The position numbers and the translations under genes were made by a program. A DNA stretch of 64,000 bases, from the NCBI GenBank assembly GCA_900618425.1, contig UZAN01039585.1:43510-107509 (forward strand). Reading direction: 5' to 3'. The notes beneath the pieces are model-generated. The model did not search any database, was not told the DNA's origin, and worked only from the letters and a program-made list of their open reading frames with translations. Of this stretch, positions 35,937 through 48,853 are shown piece after piece. The stretch is from Echinostoma caproni. Taxonomy: Eukaryota; Platyhelminthes; Trematoda; Plagiorchiida; Echinostomatidae. How positions within the stretch are numbered: the stretch's first letter is position 1; every line of letters starts with the position of its first letter.

Positions 35937-38900
35937 GTAAGTTCATGTTTTCGAGAGGCCATATTTAATTACCATTATGTGATCACTCAACAATTTTTAA
36001 TCTTGTTAAGCTTTCCATCACTAAAAAAAAATTAGAGAATTGAAATTCAGCACGTCAACAATCCGACTAAATATAACAGTTTCCACAGCACTACGGTACT
36101 GGGTCTTGGGGACATATTCCCTGTAACTCGTTAAGAACCATCACGGTATATTGGGTCGAGAGATCGACTACGAAAATGGAAAACGGTGTTTAGTGGTGAG
36201 GTGAGCCGAATAGTTTTTGGGGCGTTTCACTTTCGTGACATTTTCGTTAAAAACGAAACAATTAACAATTATATTATGACAATTATTCTAAAGAATGAAT
36301 GCAGATGGCTATCTAAAGATAAATTATTTCTATTTTCATGGGCACTGGGTAAGACTTATGGTCACAATTTGCTTTTAGTCTTTTGGTTCATTCCTTTGAA
36401 ATAAATCCATATTTTGTGTTGCGAATTGCGTGACTCAGTTCTCAGCGTCTAGGTTCACAGCCTGAAGGATTTCCCATTATTCATGGATCCCAACAAGAAA
36501 TAAACTGCTGTGTAGTCCTCTTCTCAGTCCCTCTTCACATTATGCTTATCGTTTCTATCAGGTAGGTTTTTTGGATTGGATAATACAGACGAATTGGCAT
36601 ATGCACACCTAGTTTTCTTAATTGACAACAATGAAGTTCAGGAAACTCACCATGCTATAGGTTCGTGCCAGAGGTGGTCTATTCAAAACAGTGGCTTTCT
36701 ATAGGTTTTAAATGAATTCAATTTGGTTACGTCAACGACTAACTACATTCATTATCGTTGAAAGCAGTGCTAACCACGGTTAGTAACTTAAGTATTTATA
36801 AACAAATCCCAAAAAGGAATCGGTAAACAACGTAGTTGTAATTCTAAGTAAACAACCTACTTAAAATCCAGTTCGGCGAAACAGAAAATGAAATTCGGAT
36901 GCGACTGAAAATAAACATGCAATTCCACAGCTTTCATTATCGATCTTTCTGGCTGATAAGCAAATGTTTATCAGGTATTTATGCGCCGCTTCATTGACTT
37001 TTACGGAGGCTAAGACCAGCAGAGGTTTTCTTTTCAGTACCCGAAAGGAAGGACTAAATGCAGCACAATTGTTATTTGAAAGTCAGCTGGGTGAAATGGG
37101 CGTGCACGCTAAAAATTATTGAGCTAATAATGTCATGCCACTGATGCGTCCAATCCTAGTTTGTTTTCATTTAGAGTGGACGACTTGAGAATATTTTACA
37201 GGTTAGGATAGCTTTTTTATTTTATACTGCGGAGACTTCATTTTGTTTCGTCTAATTATTTTTGCATTATACAACTAAAGAACTCATAAGGAAAATAATG
37301 CTGGGTGCATGTTCCGATAGTCAGTAACTAGTGAAGCACCATATATCAGCAAATGTCCTCAGCAATATTCAGTTCCAATGCCTGATGACCAAAATCGATC
37401 AGGTATGGTTCCGTTTCGTCGATTTTCCGTAATGTGAATGAAGAATACATCGGTGCTGTAGACATGAACCTCAAACGAGATTGAGAATGCGAGCCGTATT
37501 CAGTCGTCGATATTCTCACGTGATCATCAAATTTTGGCATCACACATGAGGGCTTCCAAACATGAAGCGTGAATGTTTTGTGCTTTTAGAATGTCTTCCG
37601 ATTTTTTGTGATACACAACTCGTTAGATGGCTTGCATTTCGGTCAACAACTTATACAACTACCACTCAATGAATGGAAACTAACGACACAGGACAATTGT
37701 ACCACGTACACTCAGTTTCGTCGATCAGCCAAACACATGCCATTTGTCGGTGAAAATGTAAAATGTGTGGGTGTGGCATACTGAAATGTTTTATATGCGT
37801 ACTGTTTCTGGTTTGCTGCACTGCGAAAAGGTGAACACAATACTATTGCGTAAATAATATTGGTGAGCGTATACACTTGCCACCGCATCTGTTGACATTG
37901 AACACGTCATTTGAGTTCATGCATTCACTGACGAATACAAACAACAGCAACCATCTGGTGGTATTTTTACATCAATATTAGCGTGCAGAAAACAGCATTG
38001 TTATATTTCACCCCCATTGGGGTGTGTTGCAAATAAATCATACCATAAGAACATAAATTAGAAAGAACTCAATGTACTACCTATTGGAACGATGCTCAAA
38101 CCGGAGCAGGTAATTTTCTAGGAAGTGTTAATTAGTCAAAACCTGACCTATAGCGGGGTGAAGTGATAGGCGCACACTACAATCCAGAGAGGCCGTTGTC
38201 CGGTTGGTGAGATTGCACACCCTAAACGTGTCGTTCATTTTGTCCTATGTGCATTCTGCAACATCAACATACACACACACTCCACCCCCGCACTTGGGTT
38301 TTCAACTATATACGATTCCCTTTGCGGCATCATCGCCGTCTTGAAAGTCAAGACGACCTCCAAAAGAGAAGCTGAAATGAGAAATTTCATGAAATTACCT
38401 TCAATTGTAACGAAAATTTGTCGAAAAAACGGACTTTTTACCATGACAAAAGTACTGAATCCCCACTGATCAACAGTACGTCTGATCCATGTTTTATGGA
38501 GTAAACTTTGAAGTGTTGGTAGAACTTTGCGAAAAAATAACACAAATCTTTTATATAGGGTTCACATATGGAATGCACATCATTATTTCGATACCGCGAA
38601 ACTATTACCAGCAATTTGTTAGATAAGAGTAATTAACTACAGCATTACCATGCTGGAATATTGCTTCAGGGTAATTATTCGATATCACTCCTAGCACTGG
38701 GTACCACTTCCGTGTACGAATATATGCACCAGAATCTCTGATCCACGCATTGGGGTAAGTTCGGTTGGGCCGTTGCTTAATGATGCATCTTGTATCATTA
38801 GGGAGTTTTGATCGCAAATCCATTCACTAATGTACCCCTTTTCCAAAGATTATACCAGTAGCAAATCCACACGTCCGATCCATTGAAATTAAATTAATTT

Positions 38901-41254
38901 CTATCTCAATAATAAACGAACTTACTGGAACTTGTTATATGTTGTGTTCATCTTATTTGTGCTGACATTGATCTCATCAAAAGATGACATTTCTGATTTT
39001 CTCTTTATCTGTAAGCCGCTTCCATCGCGTTGACTGATCGGTGAACAAAACCCCTTTGGAAAGGCAAGAATCGTGTCACAGGGCTACAGAGATAATCGAG
39101 AAGATACATACGGGTTCTTGGCTGATTTTTCAAACTGGTTTACCGCATCGAAGTCAAACTGTGACTGAAAAATTCATAAAATATGAACGATAAAAACCTT
39201 GTTTTAAAGTTAACATTAAGACCAATAACTAAGTTCACAAAGAAATGCTATCAGCCGTTAGTGCCCATATTTCACCCATGAGTACATCTATGTACTTAAT
39301 GACGATGGCGTTTCATGTGGACTCTACATCTTTGTCGAAAATAAGTTCCTGATGAATTTCAAAGAGGCTTGCTCCTGTTGAGAGTATCGTTTCCACCGAT
39401 ATCGGGGGAACGATATTAGGCGAATGGTGTAAAGAATTACTGAAGAACAACATGGATGAAGAAGTTAAGTGATCATAAAATTATCAAAGTTTTCAGGCAA
39501 AATGAATTGATGCAACCCTTAAACGCATGCATATTTCCCTTGTGTTCAGAAGAGAAAATGGTAAGACTGGACTTTATAACTACAAAAAATCACTTTAGTT
39601 TGAACAGAATTAAGCGTCTCATCAACTTGAACTCATCAGGGCAAAACCGTCCTGTAGCAGGACGTTAAAGAGTGCATCAGATATTCACAGGGGCCATTAT
39701 AGAGCAGAAATAATCATATATGTTCCGTGAGTGTGCGTATGAAAACTACCGGTATGCTTTGAAATGATGTGCAAGTGACATATTTATATTTACTCAAAAT
39801 ATTCTTGTTTCAATAAACCCATCCGTTCTATGCATGACATTCCTGTGGATACGGGTATTTTTTCCCACAAAATCTGATTCTATCGGCAGACCTAAATCAC
39901 AATAAATGTGACTATAGGTGCACATCTCCACTGCATTTTGTGTTGGCGCATGGCACTCGCGGGGACCGTACAGATCAGAGTTTGCCGACTTTCTCCTAAC
40001 AAGCACAGACAAACGATAGACCATATGAAAAGTAGAATCCACGGATAGTTTGGACAACAGGTATGTGGCTTGACTGACAAACTTTGACACTTGCAGCGAT
40101 GAGAGAGAAATAAGGGGAAATTCCTCATCTGAAAAATACAGATCCGACAATGGAGTTATTATACTTTGATGGAAAAACATCGGAGCCGCGGAAAGCACTG
40201 GATAGGGTTTTCTTCAGCACAGGCTGTTTGAAAGGTCTGGTCGCATAGGAACATTTGACGAGGTGCACAGGAAAAGTGACCCGTTGCATTCAAAAACATT
40301 CACACCTAAGGACACTGAGCCATTTGGAATATTATTGAGGTCGCTAATGAATAAGCAGCTACATAGATCGTCATTTGATATGAATCGTTGGTGCATAAAA
40401 CAATATTCATCCCTAAAACCTTTGCCAACAAAAATACTTGAATAATCCGCAAATAATTAAGTGCAAATTGTGACTAGTGTGAATTGTAATCATTCGCTTG
40501 CAATTGCATTTAGTATTGTGAAACGAACAGTCGCAGCCACGGAAAAGGGGAACCCAAATCGCTACATCGACGAGCCAAACAATTTATAGCCAGTGCGGCT
40601 AGAAAAGGTTCTAAATCACAACTAAGTAAGTACAATTGCTTATCATTTTGTGATTGACCCCTTTCGAATGCGTTGCCAACAGGATAATCCATATAGTTTA
40701 TTCTTTTTCCCCTCATCAAGCGCTAACTAGCATTAAAAATTTTATGATATTTTAACAATACTTATTGAAAGAATGATTTGTTTTACTTCTAAGCTCACTC
40801 ACAAGCCGAATAAAATTGACAAAATCAAGAAATTTCCGTCGTTGGGATAGTTACTGCTTCATGTAGGTGGAAGTGGCATACACAAAGCACTGAAATAGCA
40901 CACAAATGGATCGATTTTGAATGACGCGCTTGGCAACATTGCTTCGCTGCAGTCCGGATGCAGGAGTCATTGGTGCAAAGGTACTGATTTCACCGACAAT
41001 CGGAGGGGAAAGTTCAGATAAGTGCCGTAAACGTAAGACCCACGTAAACGTCGAGCGCCACAGGGACAATGACATTTTTTCACAAATGGCCACAAGTCAT
41101 ACTTTCAACCGGTTGCGACTAACGAACCACATTCGCACGAGCACTAGTTTTCAGGCCTTACCTATTGGTCATTGAGAAGTGTTATGAACATAGATTCTAT
41201 GCGAAAAGTTTAGTTGTCTTTAGGGGTAGAGCAGCTTTTGCATGCATGTAAATG

Positions 41255-41448
41255 TATTATAGTGGTAGCCAAGAGCTCTAGGTTACCAACTAATTGTGGT
41301 GAGTTCGATCCCCACCACTGGGCACTCACTTTCCTCCCATCCTCAACCCATGTGGTGACTCCTTGAGTTACCACTCTCTTCCTGTTAAAGTGATTGTACA
41401 ATCCGTTAATTCATGAAACGAAAGGACATTAAAAGAAAGAAAGAAATA
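41255..41448 (+). repeat. tRNA-derived SINE, plus strand
   Basis: The head at 41258-41330 reads TATAGTGGTAGCCAAGAGCT (A box region), then GGTGAGTTCGATCCCCACC (a near-perfect B box). The body ends in an A-rich tail ATTAAAAGAAAGAAAGAAA. The whole unit is about 190 bp, the right size for a tRNA SINE. Confidence 0.7.
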
Positions 41449-41797
41449 TCATCCTAATCAGAAGTTTTACGTAGCTATCAGTGATATTTGTCAGTCTCTC
41501 TCGTTTGAGTTTATTTGTTCTTTGACTGAATAAAGCTTCCCGCCTTAAGGGATTTTTAGTAGTTTACTGCAGATTAGGAAGGAAGTTTCATCCGCCAATG
41601 AGATTTCTCCACACGGAATGATAATTTCGTATCCGCATATCTCATGGTGCTTTCCTTTCGTGGAAAATTTGAAGTTGAGATGTGCTTTGTTTTCCTGTAT
41701 AGTACAGATAAAGAAGGTAAAATATTTTGGTGGAAACCACGGACAGACAGATAGTCAGCTTGCATACATACGTTGATGCATAAAACAAAGAGCAAAA

Positions 41798-41835
41798 CGG
41801 ACAGACAGACGGGCGAATGACAGACAGACAGACAA
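41798..41835. repeat. GACA tetranucleotide repeat
   Basis: Interrupted ACAG/GACA units occur here, with a smaller patch at 41741-41755. The intervening 42 bp is unique. Confidence 0.8.
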
Positions 41836-42384
41836 AAGTCATCTGCAAATTCCGTTAGTTTGCTGATTCATCCTAAATCCACCTTTCTCTTTTACGCACA
41901 GATTATATCTAAGGTGCTTCTTAATAACTGCTTCGGCCACTGCTCTAACGCTTTTCTAATAATGGCTCAGACCTTTTTCTGCATTGAATTTCTTTTGGCC
42001 ATATATTTACACTTCTCTAACAAATTGCAATCTTTTGTTGGTGCAATTGATATACCTTAAACGTAAGTAAGATATTTCTAAAACAAAAGTGACAGTACTT
42101 CCACTTTGCACGAAAAACGTCGATACGCTTCGCTCTACGCACCGCTGAAGAGTCCCAAACAGGACAAAACAGCTAGCCAGTGGTATTTATCGGTTATCAC
42201 AAACACTTCCATCGCATTTGATATCGAAATAATTCATGTAGTATTAGAATAATGTAGCTTTCATGAATATCATTTTAACTTAGAGCAATAAACTCTGGCT
42301 CACTGCCTTTACTGCAGTGTTATCTTCGTTCGGTAAAGGATGATTTTTCTCAATTCTATGAAGTTATCAGCCTAAAGAGAAAAT

Positions 42385-42783
42385 ATGGCCAGCATCGAAG
42401 AAAAGACAAGCAATGTAGAACAATTTCAAGCATCTATAGTGCGAATACATCGACCCAACCTAGGATCAAACTGTGAACTAAGGGCACCACCCGTTTATTG
42501 TCGGGTAGTTGATCATTTTGTATTAGTTTTTTATACACATTCGCGTTTAGCTATCATTTTGTTTGCTAAAACTGGAAATTTAATTTATGTATCAAAATCA
42601 ACTTTCAATTGCAAATCAACCTTCGCAGTTAATATAATGGCGCAATCTTCAGTTCAACCGCACGATCATTCAGGCTGGAAATCACAAATTAAACTTATAC
42701 TACATCCTATAGATAATCGGTTATCAGTCAAGGATTTGAAATCGAGACCACTAGAGTGGAACACGTTTGTGTCCATGTTATAG
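42385..42783 (+). other. Unassigned 132-codon open frame inside the intron
   Basis: ATG 42385 opens MASIEEKTSNVEQFQASIVR and the frame closes with TAG at 42781. The centre is hydrophobic (VVDHFVLVFYTH, RLAIILFAKTG), and the segment RPNLGSNCELRAPPVYC resembles the antisense or sense of a tRNA-like repeat box. No family is recognised. It may be a fortuitous frame through repeat sequence. Confidence 0.15.
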
Positions 42784-44737
42784 CAGCCCGCTAGCATCGT
42801 TGCTGACAAGTATTAAATACTCAATATGGTTTGGATATGGTGTTTAATAACAGTCAGCCTGTTTAGCTAGCCCAGCGACTTCGAAAGGGAATCGAAGTAT
42901 GCTTACTAACTAGTAGAACCGATAAATTCAATGTATATTCATTCTCTAAAAAACAAATTGCTGGCGTCAAACAGTTTCGTTTTATCACATGATTTTCCCT
43001 ATTGGAAGGTATACAACAATGTATTAAAAACATAAGATAAAGGCACAAAAATATTTCATTTGATGGTTGATTTCAAAACCTTCTTTGAGTACCCATATGG
43101 GCACCGCTCATACCATCTGACTTGATTCATACGTTTTGCGTGGTTGTTCTGAATATCAGACGTTTACATAACACACTTATTTTTGAGCTCACAGAACTCA
43201 TCGAAGTTAACAAGAATGCGTACTAGGTTGCCCTCCGGTTCGTATTCTCGTCGAAGTAATATGATTCAGTTTTGAATGAACAACGGCGAATCACTAGAAC
43301 GGGAGTAACCACCGGTGGATAAGTTCTACCCATTTCAGAGCTTTCGAGGGATGTTGAATTCATACGAAATAAAACCAAATCAACCGATTATTTTAGTTGA
43401 TTATGTACCCTCGCTCTGTTTACTCCACTAACAGCGTCGTGTCAACGTTGCACTCCCATATCGGGTTAATATTTATTGGTGGCACACTGCTGCTAGCATG
43501 GGAGCTGCGTAACCACTGGAATTGGTCTAGAGCAAACTTGGTCGAGCGCACAAAACTAATGGAACTACCCTTCTCTGATGAACGAAATCAGTATGTCATA
43601 CTTGGGCTTCTAGTCAGTTAATCCCATTGAAATAGAACAACCCATCGTCGAAAACTGATTTAATGGTGAAAATACCGTAGTATAGGCTCTCATATTAGCT
43701 CTACCACAGTTTGTCTCCTAGAGGCGTTGAATCCCAACTGCTATTCGGCAAAATGTCATGACAAGACAACAAGTACAAAAATCCGAATAAATTAAATCAA
43801 AATTTCCGAATAGTGATACTGGAAATTTACGGAATATCAGAAGAACACGGACAGACTAACACAAGCGATTTCGGCGATTCGTAATCGTGACAACATATAT
43901 TTCATTGGCCGAAAAATCATTTTGAGGGACGGAAAGTTGATGGGGCGGGCTGTTTATCTTGAGGCCGGGTGTCCGAGCCTTATGACCGATAACACCAATC
44001 ATCTTTTGTCTGCTGTTTTTACCAAATAGAAAATTGCATGCATCAGTTTTTAAGTACGGCTAAGTCATTAAGTACAGGCTTTCGAGATAAACGAAGAGGT
44101 GTAAATTTGGACGGAGTCGAATACACTACGTGCGCGGTTGATGTTATGCACCCCTAGAAATAGTCAGGAATAAGTGAGATGGACACAGAATCTATCTTTA
44201 CTTGGTTGTTCCACTCCAATTGACCATTGAAAACGAAAACATCAACCGTCTCTCTTTGTTCACAAGCAAACTGGAATGAAAACACAGCAGATTATGAATC
44301 AAATTTTCAATGACAGAACCTTGTATTTGTTTTGGATAAGTTCAGTTCAGTCATTACAGGACGAATTGTGCCCCTTGGAAACCGACAGCACAATCTGTTA
44401 GCGGGATACTACAGTTTTTCTTAATATATTGGAACCCTTTTGCACACTGTGCCCATGCCTGAACATTTTGTGTCAGAGATTCAGAGGAAGAATGTTCTTT
44501 GAAGAGGAAAACCTGTCTAATGTTTTACAAGTAACTAATTTACGCAAACCAGATGAGTCACCCCAGAACTTTGCTTGCATCCTTCAGTAATTGTAATCAA
44601 GTCTCCAGAGTTTTGAGTGAGAATTGCTTCTTTACGGTCATTAGATCCTATAATGGTAACTGTCTTTTGAGGACTGTCAATAACTGCAGTTAAAAGTTGC
44701 AAGTTTCAAGATTTAGTGGGAAAAATTATTTGAGTGA

Positions 44738-45230
44738 CCAACATCAATCTACCAACACATCAGGCACCAAATTTACTCCCGCTACCTCGACACCGTCCGC
44801 AGACATGACACTCAGATTATAGAAAGCCTACTTCAGGCGACGGTATCAGTTAGAGAAAGTATAAATGACATCAGTGGACTAAATGATTCGATTTTATTGG
44901 GCTATTCGTCGTGTACAGAACGATTGAACCATAAACTGAAATACTTGGAAGCAGTGGAAAGCTATATCAAATTGAATGAAGCCCCTCAGCGGTCCAAATC
45001 TATCGATCAAACTGAGGATCGAATCCGACGAGCTCAGAGATAGAACGTAAGAGCATCACGCACTTGACCTCCGGTCCGCTGGTCTACCTAAGACACCAAA
45101 ATCTACGTCTCTTATAATTTGCTTCGGCTTGCAGTGAACGGACCGTGTAAGACCGCCTCATTTACAAATTTGTTATCATCTTTAAGTAAGATGCCTGCAA
45201 ATGGGGATGCGTAGCTTTCACGATTGAGTG
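44738..45230 (+). repeat. Composite dispersed repeat, copy 1, with a 101-codon open frame
   Basis: 44888-45060 aligns with 47435-47600: GATTCGATTT..., TACAGAGC/TACAGAACGA, AACTGAAATACTTGGAAG-like words, and CGATCAAACTGAGGATCGA. The stretch from 44738 to the TAG at 45041-45043 is open for 101 codons without any Met. It reads HQIYSRYLDTVRRHDTQII, ESLLQATVSVRESINDISGL and LKYLEAVESYIKLNEAPQRS. The frame starts before the shared repeat, so the repeat may carry part of an ancestral coding sequence. No known domain was recognised. Confidence 0.5.
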
Positions 45231-46696
45231 TGCATTCTATAGGGTACACTGACAGTGGACTATGGTTTATCGCCTTGGAAGTTCCCGATAGAGGTTATAG
45301 TACATTGTTTTTATTTTTACCTGCTATCTGGTAGCAAATGTATCTCATTAAGGGTCATCGATTAAAATTCATGCTGTTTGTTGACGGGAACGTTAGTTAC
45401 CAAGCCGATAAGAGCACAACACTAAGCATCGTCGTAGAACCTTTTCATTGACTTTGAAGTCCAGATAGAAGATGGGTGAAATCTGTCACTTAAAGAAAGC
45501 ATTCTGTTCGTTTATAACGCATTTCAAAATGTAAAACCACATAAAACACTCCGGCACAGGGTCTCTGCCAATCCATAACCCTCCCTTCATTTCTCAATGT
45601 GTTTTCCAAATGCATCTGCGGAAGCTGCGATAAGCAAAAATGCATGCTATACGGAATATAGCATTAAACGAAGTCACCTTAGTTTAGGAAAATGGATCTT
45701 TTGAAATTACGGTACAGGTCGTTTGCCTAATTCACATCATGCCTTCATATGGCTGTTTTACTATTGCTTATTTAACACTGATTCCCCAAGGTTCAGTAAT
45801 AGCACATGTACTACCAGGTACGTCAAACTGCCGCAACGAATTTCTGCATTTCTATCTCAGATCCACAGTGATTGTATGAAACGCTTCAGTCATCCAGTCA
45901 ATTGAATCGGGAGTGATCTCTCCATGTTCTAGGACCGCCTGGAGAGAAGAGCACTGTCACACACATGATTATTGATTTATGGAAAACATCACTATTATAA
46001 CTGACCAGATTGAACTGTTGAATTATTTATGAATAGTTTATGGTAGTCAAAACTGAAGCTCCACTAGGGACGAGGTAATACTTACGTTAAACCATCTATT
46101 GAGGTCATTGATAACCCTCAACACTCACAATCCTGCATAGCAGTTGTTAAAAATTCGGGGAGTAGCGAGGCCGTTAACTGTTCATATGCTTGTAGAAAAT
46201 GTACATCTCTTACGAGACACTTAGTAGAGGTTTTTATAACCTGTTGGTGTTCTGCCTATGTGCATAGCTATTCATACAGTAATCTTCAAACGTCCGCTCC
46301 AATGAGTTTATTGAATATCAAAGCGAGGTAGGTTACTCTGTTTCATGGCAGAAAACCAAAATTCAGTTAAATAAATCATTTCACATGACCAAATGGAAAT
46401 TCAGTGTCAACCTAGGAATTAATTTCGGTGCTACCAAACACATATTGCTCATAACATCTTTTTTGTTTAGTCGATAACTGTTGTGGAGAGAATCCCGATT
46501 TTTGAGAAACTAAGAAACTTAAATAATTATTCATTCTCTAGGAGTACGTATATTCGTGACTAACACTTCAACAACATTTCCAATCATTGCGTTGAAATTC
46601 AAGTCATTTCACTCGCATTCAATGTGACCATGTGCCGACATTTATACCCTGTGTCATACTATTTGATATTCAATACCTGATACCAAACCAGGCCAG

Positions 46697-47113
46697 AGCA
46701 GTCGATCAGTGTCCACCGGAAATCTGGCCCTGGAAGAAATCGATCAGCTAAATGTTCCGTCGGATGACGCATCGGACGTAGATGTGAACAGCAGTGTCTA
46801 CGATAGCACCTCTTTTGAGGAGAACGGTGCGATGCTGTCCAGACCGATACGTCTTCCTCGACAAACCTCTGTTCAAAAATATCCTCGTTCACGGACCTCA
46901 TCCACATCTTCTCGACAAACAACCCAGGATGAGTCGGCCTCAGTGTGCGGGTCGTTCCGTGATTCGCGATCGCGGATGCGTAGTCGACAACCAAAAATCC
47001 CGCAGATTCAGATCGATGGCGTCTCTGTGTGTAGCGATCTGGGCCAATCTTTTGATGATTCGGAAATGCCGGATTCGGAGCACTGGAATCATCATTCAGC
47101 CGGTCAAGTTGAA
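46697..47113 (+). CDS. 139-codon Ser/Arg/Asp-rich exon of an unidentified gene
   Basis: The exon is bounded by an acceptor (best choice ...CCAGGCCAG, coding from 46697; an alternative AG ends at 46691) and a donor GTACGT at 47114. With the chosen acceptor it is 417 nt, phase 0 at both ends. The product reads SSRSVSTGNLALEEIDQLN, then acidic VPSDDASDVDVNSS, a basic Ser/Thr patch RSRTSSTSSRQTTQDES, and RSRQPKIPQIQIDGVSV followed by an acidic tail. It is richer in GC and CpG than its surroundings and uses balanced codons. There is no membrane segment, so this is probably a disordered cytoplasmic linker rich in kinase sites. It cannot be assigned to a family by eye. Confidence 0.75.
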
Positions 47114-47410
47114 GTACGTCCCATTTCTTTCTGTAGAACCCTATAACGTAGTTAAATGAATAGTAAAAGTGTTGAATTGATAAAATGTGCCTACGAGGAC
47201 AGGCTATTTTGCTATCCTAGGAACGGTTTTGAGTTCTTGGTCCGTTATTGATACTTAGATTGGATGATTTTCTAGGTGCATCCCGCAGATCCCACAAGGA
47301 CGTTTCGCGTACAAGAATTGACATGGTTCACAGTCCATAGGACTACGGTTCACGCCAAATATCAGAAATGCTATTAATTTTGTCCCAAAAATCATCATAA
47401 TGATAGTTAA

Positions 47411-47975
47411 TACGTGAGGGTAAATGAAGATTCGATTTGGTTATGTGGTGAACTTCGTCGCGTACAGAGCACCTGAGACATGAACTGAAAAGCTAGGAAA
47501 CACTGGACAGCTGTTTTAACCTAGTTGGCTCTCATCAGTAGTGCGACTCTATCGAGCAAACTGAGGATCCAGCCCGGGGACTTCACATTTAGAGCTGAAG
47601 CATACCACCCGTCTAATTATCGGGCAGCTAATGGGATTGTTTTATGTTCATTTCGCCCGTAAAATCCATGCCACAGTAGTCAGATTAGAATCTTTTCTAC
47701 CAAGTCACAACCCTAAAATCTAGCGCTGCGTTGGATGAGGCAAGATGCCCGCAACCAGCTGGCAAATAGGAACTATCCAACATCCGGTACATAAACATAA
47801 CGTAAACAACACTCTCATCAGCTGCCCAATGGTCAACTGCGTTAGTATTCTTGCGTTCTAATGATGTGGTCCCCGAGTTTGCTCTCCACCTCTATCTAGG
47901 TGTTCCTACTGCTGATAAGAGTTACCCAAGTCAAAACAGCTGTTTATTGCTCCCTATCTTTTAATTTAAAGCTTT
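47411..47975 (+). repeat. Composite dispersed repeat, copy 2
   Basis: The first part aligns with copy 1 (GCGTACAGAGC, CTCATCAGTAGTGCGACTCT, CGAGCAAACTGAGGATCCAG). The second part, 47818-47892, is tRNA-like (GCTGCCCAATGGTCAACTGC ... CCCCGAGTTTGCTCTCCACC). The last part (AAAACAGCTGTTTATTGCTC) aligns with copy 3 (GAAACAGCTATCCACTGCAC). Two tRNA-like segments flank a unique middle, so the element is composite. Confidence 0.65.
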
Positions 47976-48690
47976 GTTTTCTCTCGATAAGACAGATTTC
48001 ATAATATAAACTAACTACTATCGTGATTATTAATACCATCATCGTTATCATGAACCTTCATTATATCATCAGTTAAATAGTTTCTTTACAAAACACTTTA
48101 GTGTCACTTCGCCACTGTTAGCAATTATCAGCTCTATCAACTGATAATGATGACAGCCCTCTGCTTAGCCGTTTTCCTTTCCTGAAAACTCTTTATCACC
48201 TGTTCAATAACTAAAATTAAAAATTAAAAATAAAACTACCAAAAATTGCAAATTAAAACAAAACAAATGACCTACTGACGTGGTCAGTGTTTTAACAAAT
48301 TCAAAGCAATTATGATCATTCCTATTCCTGATCTTCTGCTCACGGTCACCAGCAGCTAAGATCGCCTTTTGTGGAGTTCCATACGGAGATCCATTGATTG
48401 ACCGGATGACTGAAGCACTACTGTGATCCGTAGGTAGTACATATCAGAATTCCACACACAGAGAAATGTTGTAGCTCACTTAATTTACGTGAACAGGATT
48501 ACTCATAAGAGATATTGCACAACCATTGAATGGGTCTTCGACAGTTTTCCACTAAGCCAAACTATTCCAAAGGGAAACTGGGATATTTAACTGCTGGATT
48601 CAAACAAGATAGTAGTGGGAGTGTTTTTTAGCCGTTCTATAGTCTATAATTTTTGGATGTAACCGGGAAACCTGGATTTGATATCCCCAG

Positions 48691-48853
48691 AACGATTCGC
48701 CGATGCTTGATACAAGAATCCTGTAAATCAGACGGTTTAGAAGCAAAACAATCAATCAACCTTGAAGTACTAGTTCAAACGGATTCACTGAGAATTGGCA
48801 CAAACATAACAAGGAGCTACTGTTCGCCTGAAAACAGAAGTAACTTGACCAGG
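48691..48853 (+). CDS. Possible exon, 163 nt
   Basis: An acceptor (TTTGATATCCCCAG) precedes an open block that ends ...NRSNLTR at a donor AGG|GTAAGC at 48854. Only one frame is open, reading TIRRCLIQESCKSDGLEAKQ, SINLEVLVQTDSLRIGTNIT and RSYCSPENRSNLTR. The length is 163 nt, not a multiple of three, so it enters with one completing base and leaves in phase 0. It does not fit directly between the phase-0 exons at 47113 and 52521 without another exon. It could be alternative, belong elsewhere, or be chance. Confidence 0.3.

Larger units (their letters stand above)
35937..46696 (+). other. Putative 10.8-kb intron, mostly non-coding
   Basis: It contains a SINE (41255-41448), simple repeats (41798-41835), the first copy of a composite repeat (44738-45230), and several unassigned open blocks. 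These are 37038-37122 plus (words RKEGLNAAQLLFESQLGEMG), 38302-38371 minus (GGRLDFQDGDDAAKG), 40851-41175 on both strands, and 42385-42783 plus. None can be joined in phase to the flanking exons. The remaining sequence shows nothing. Confidence 0.4.
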
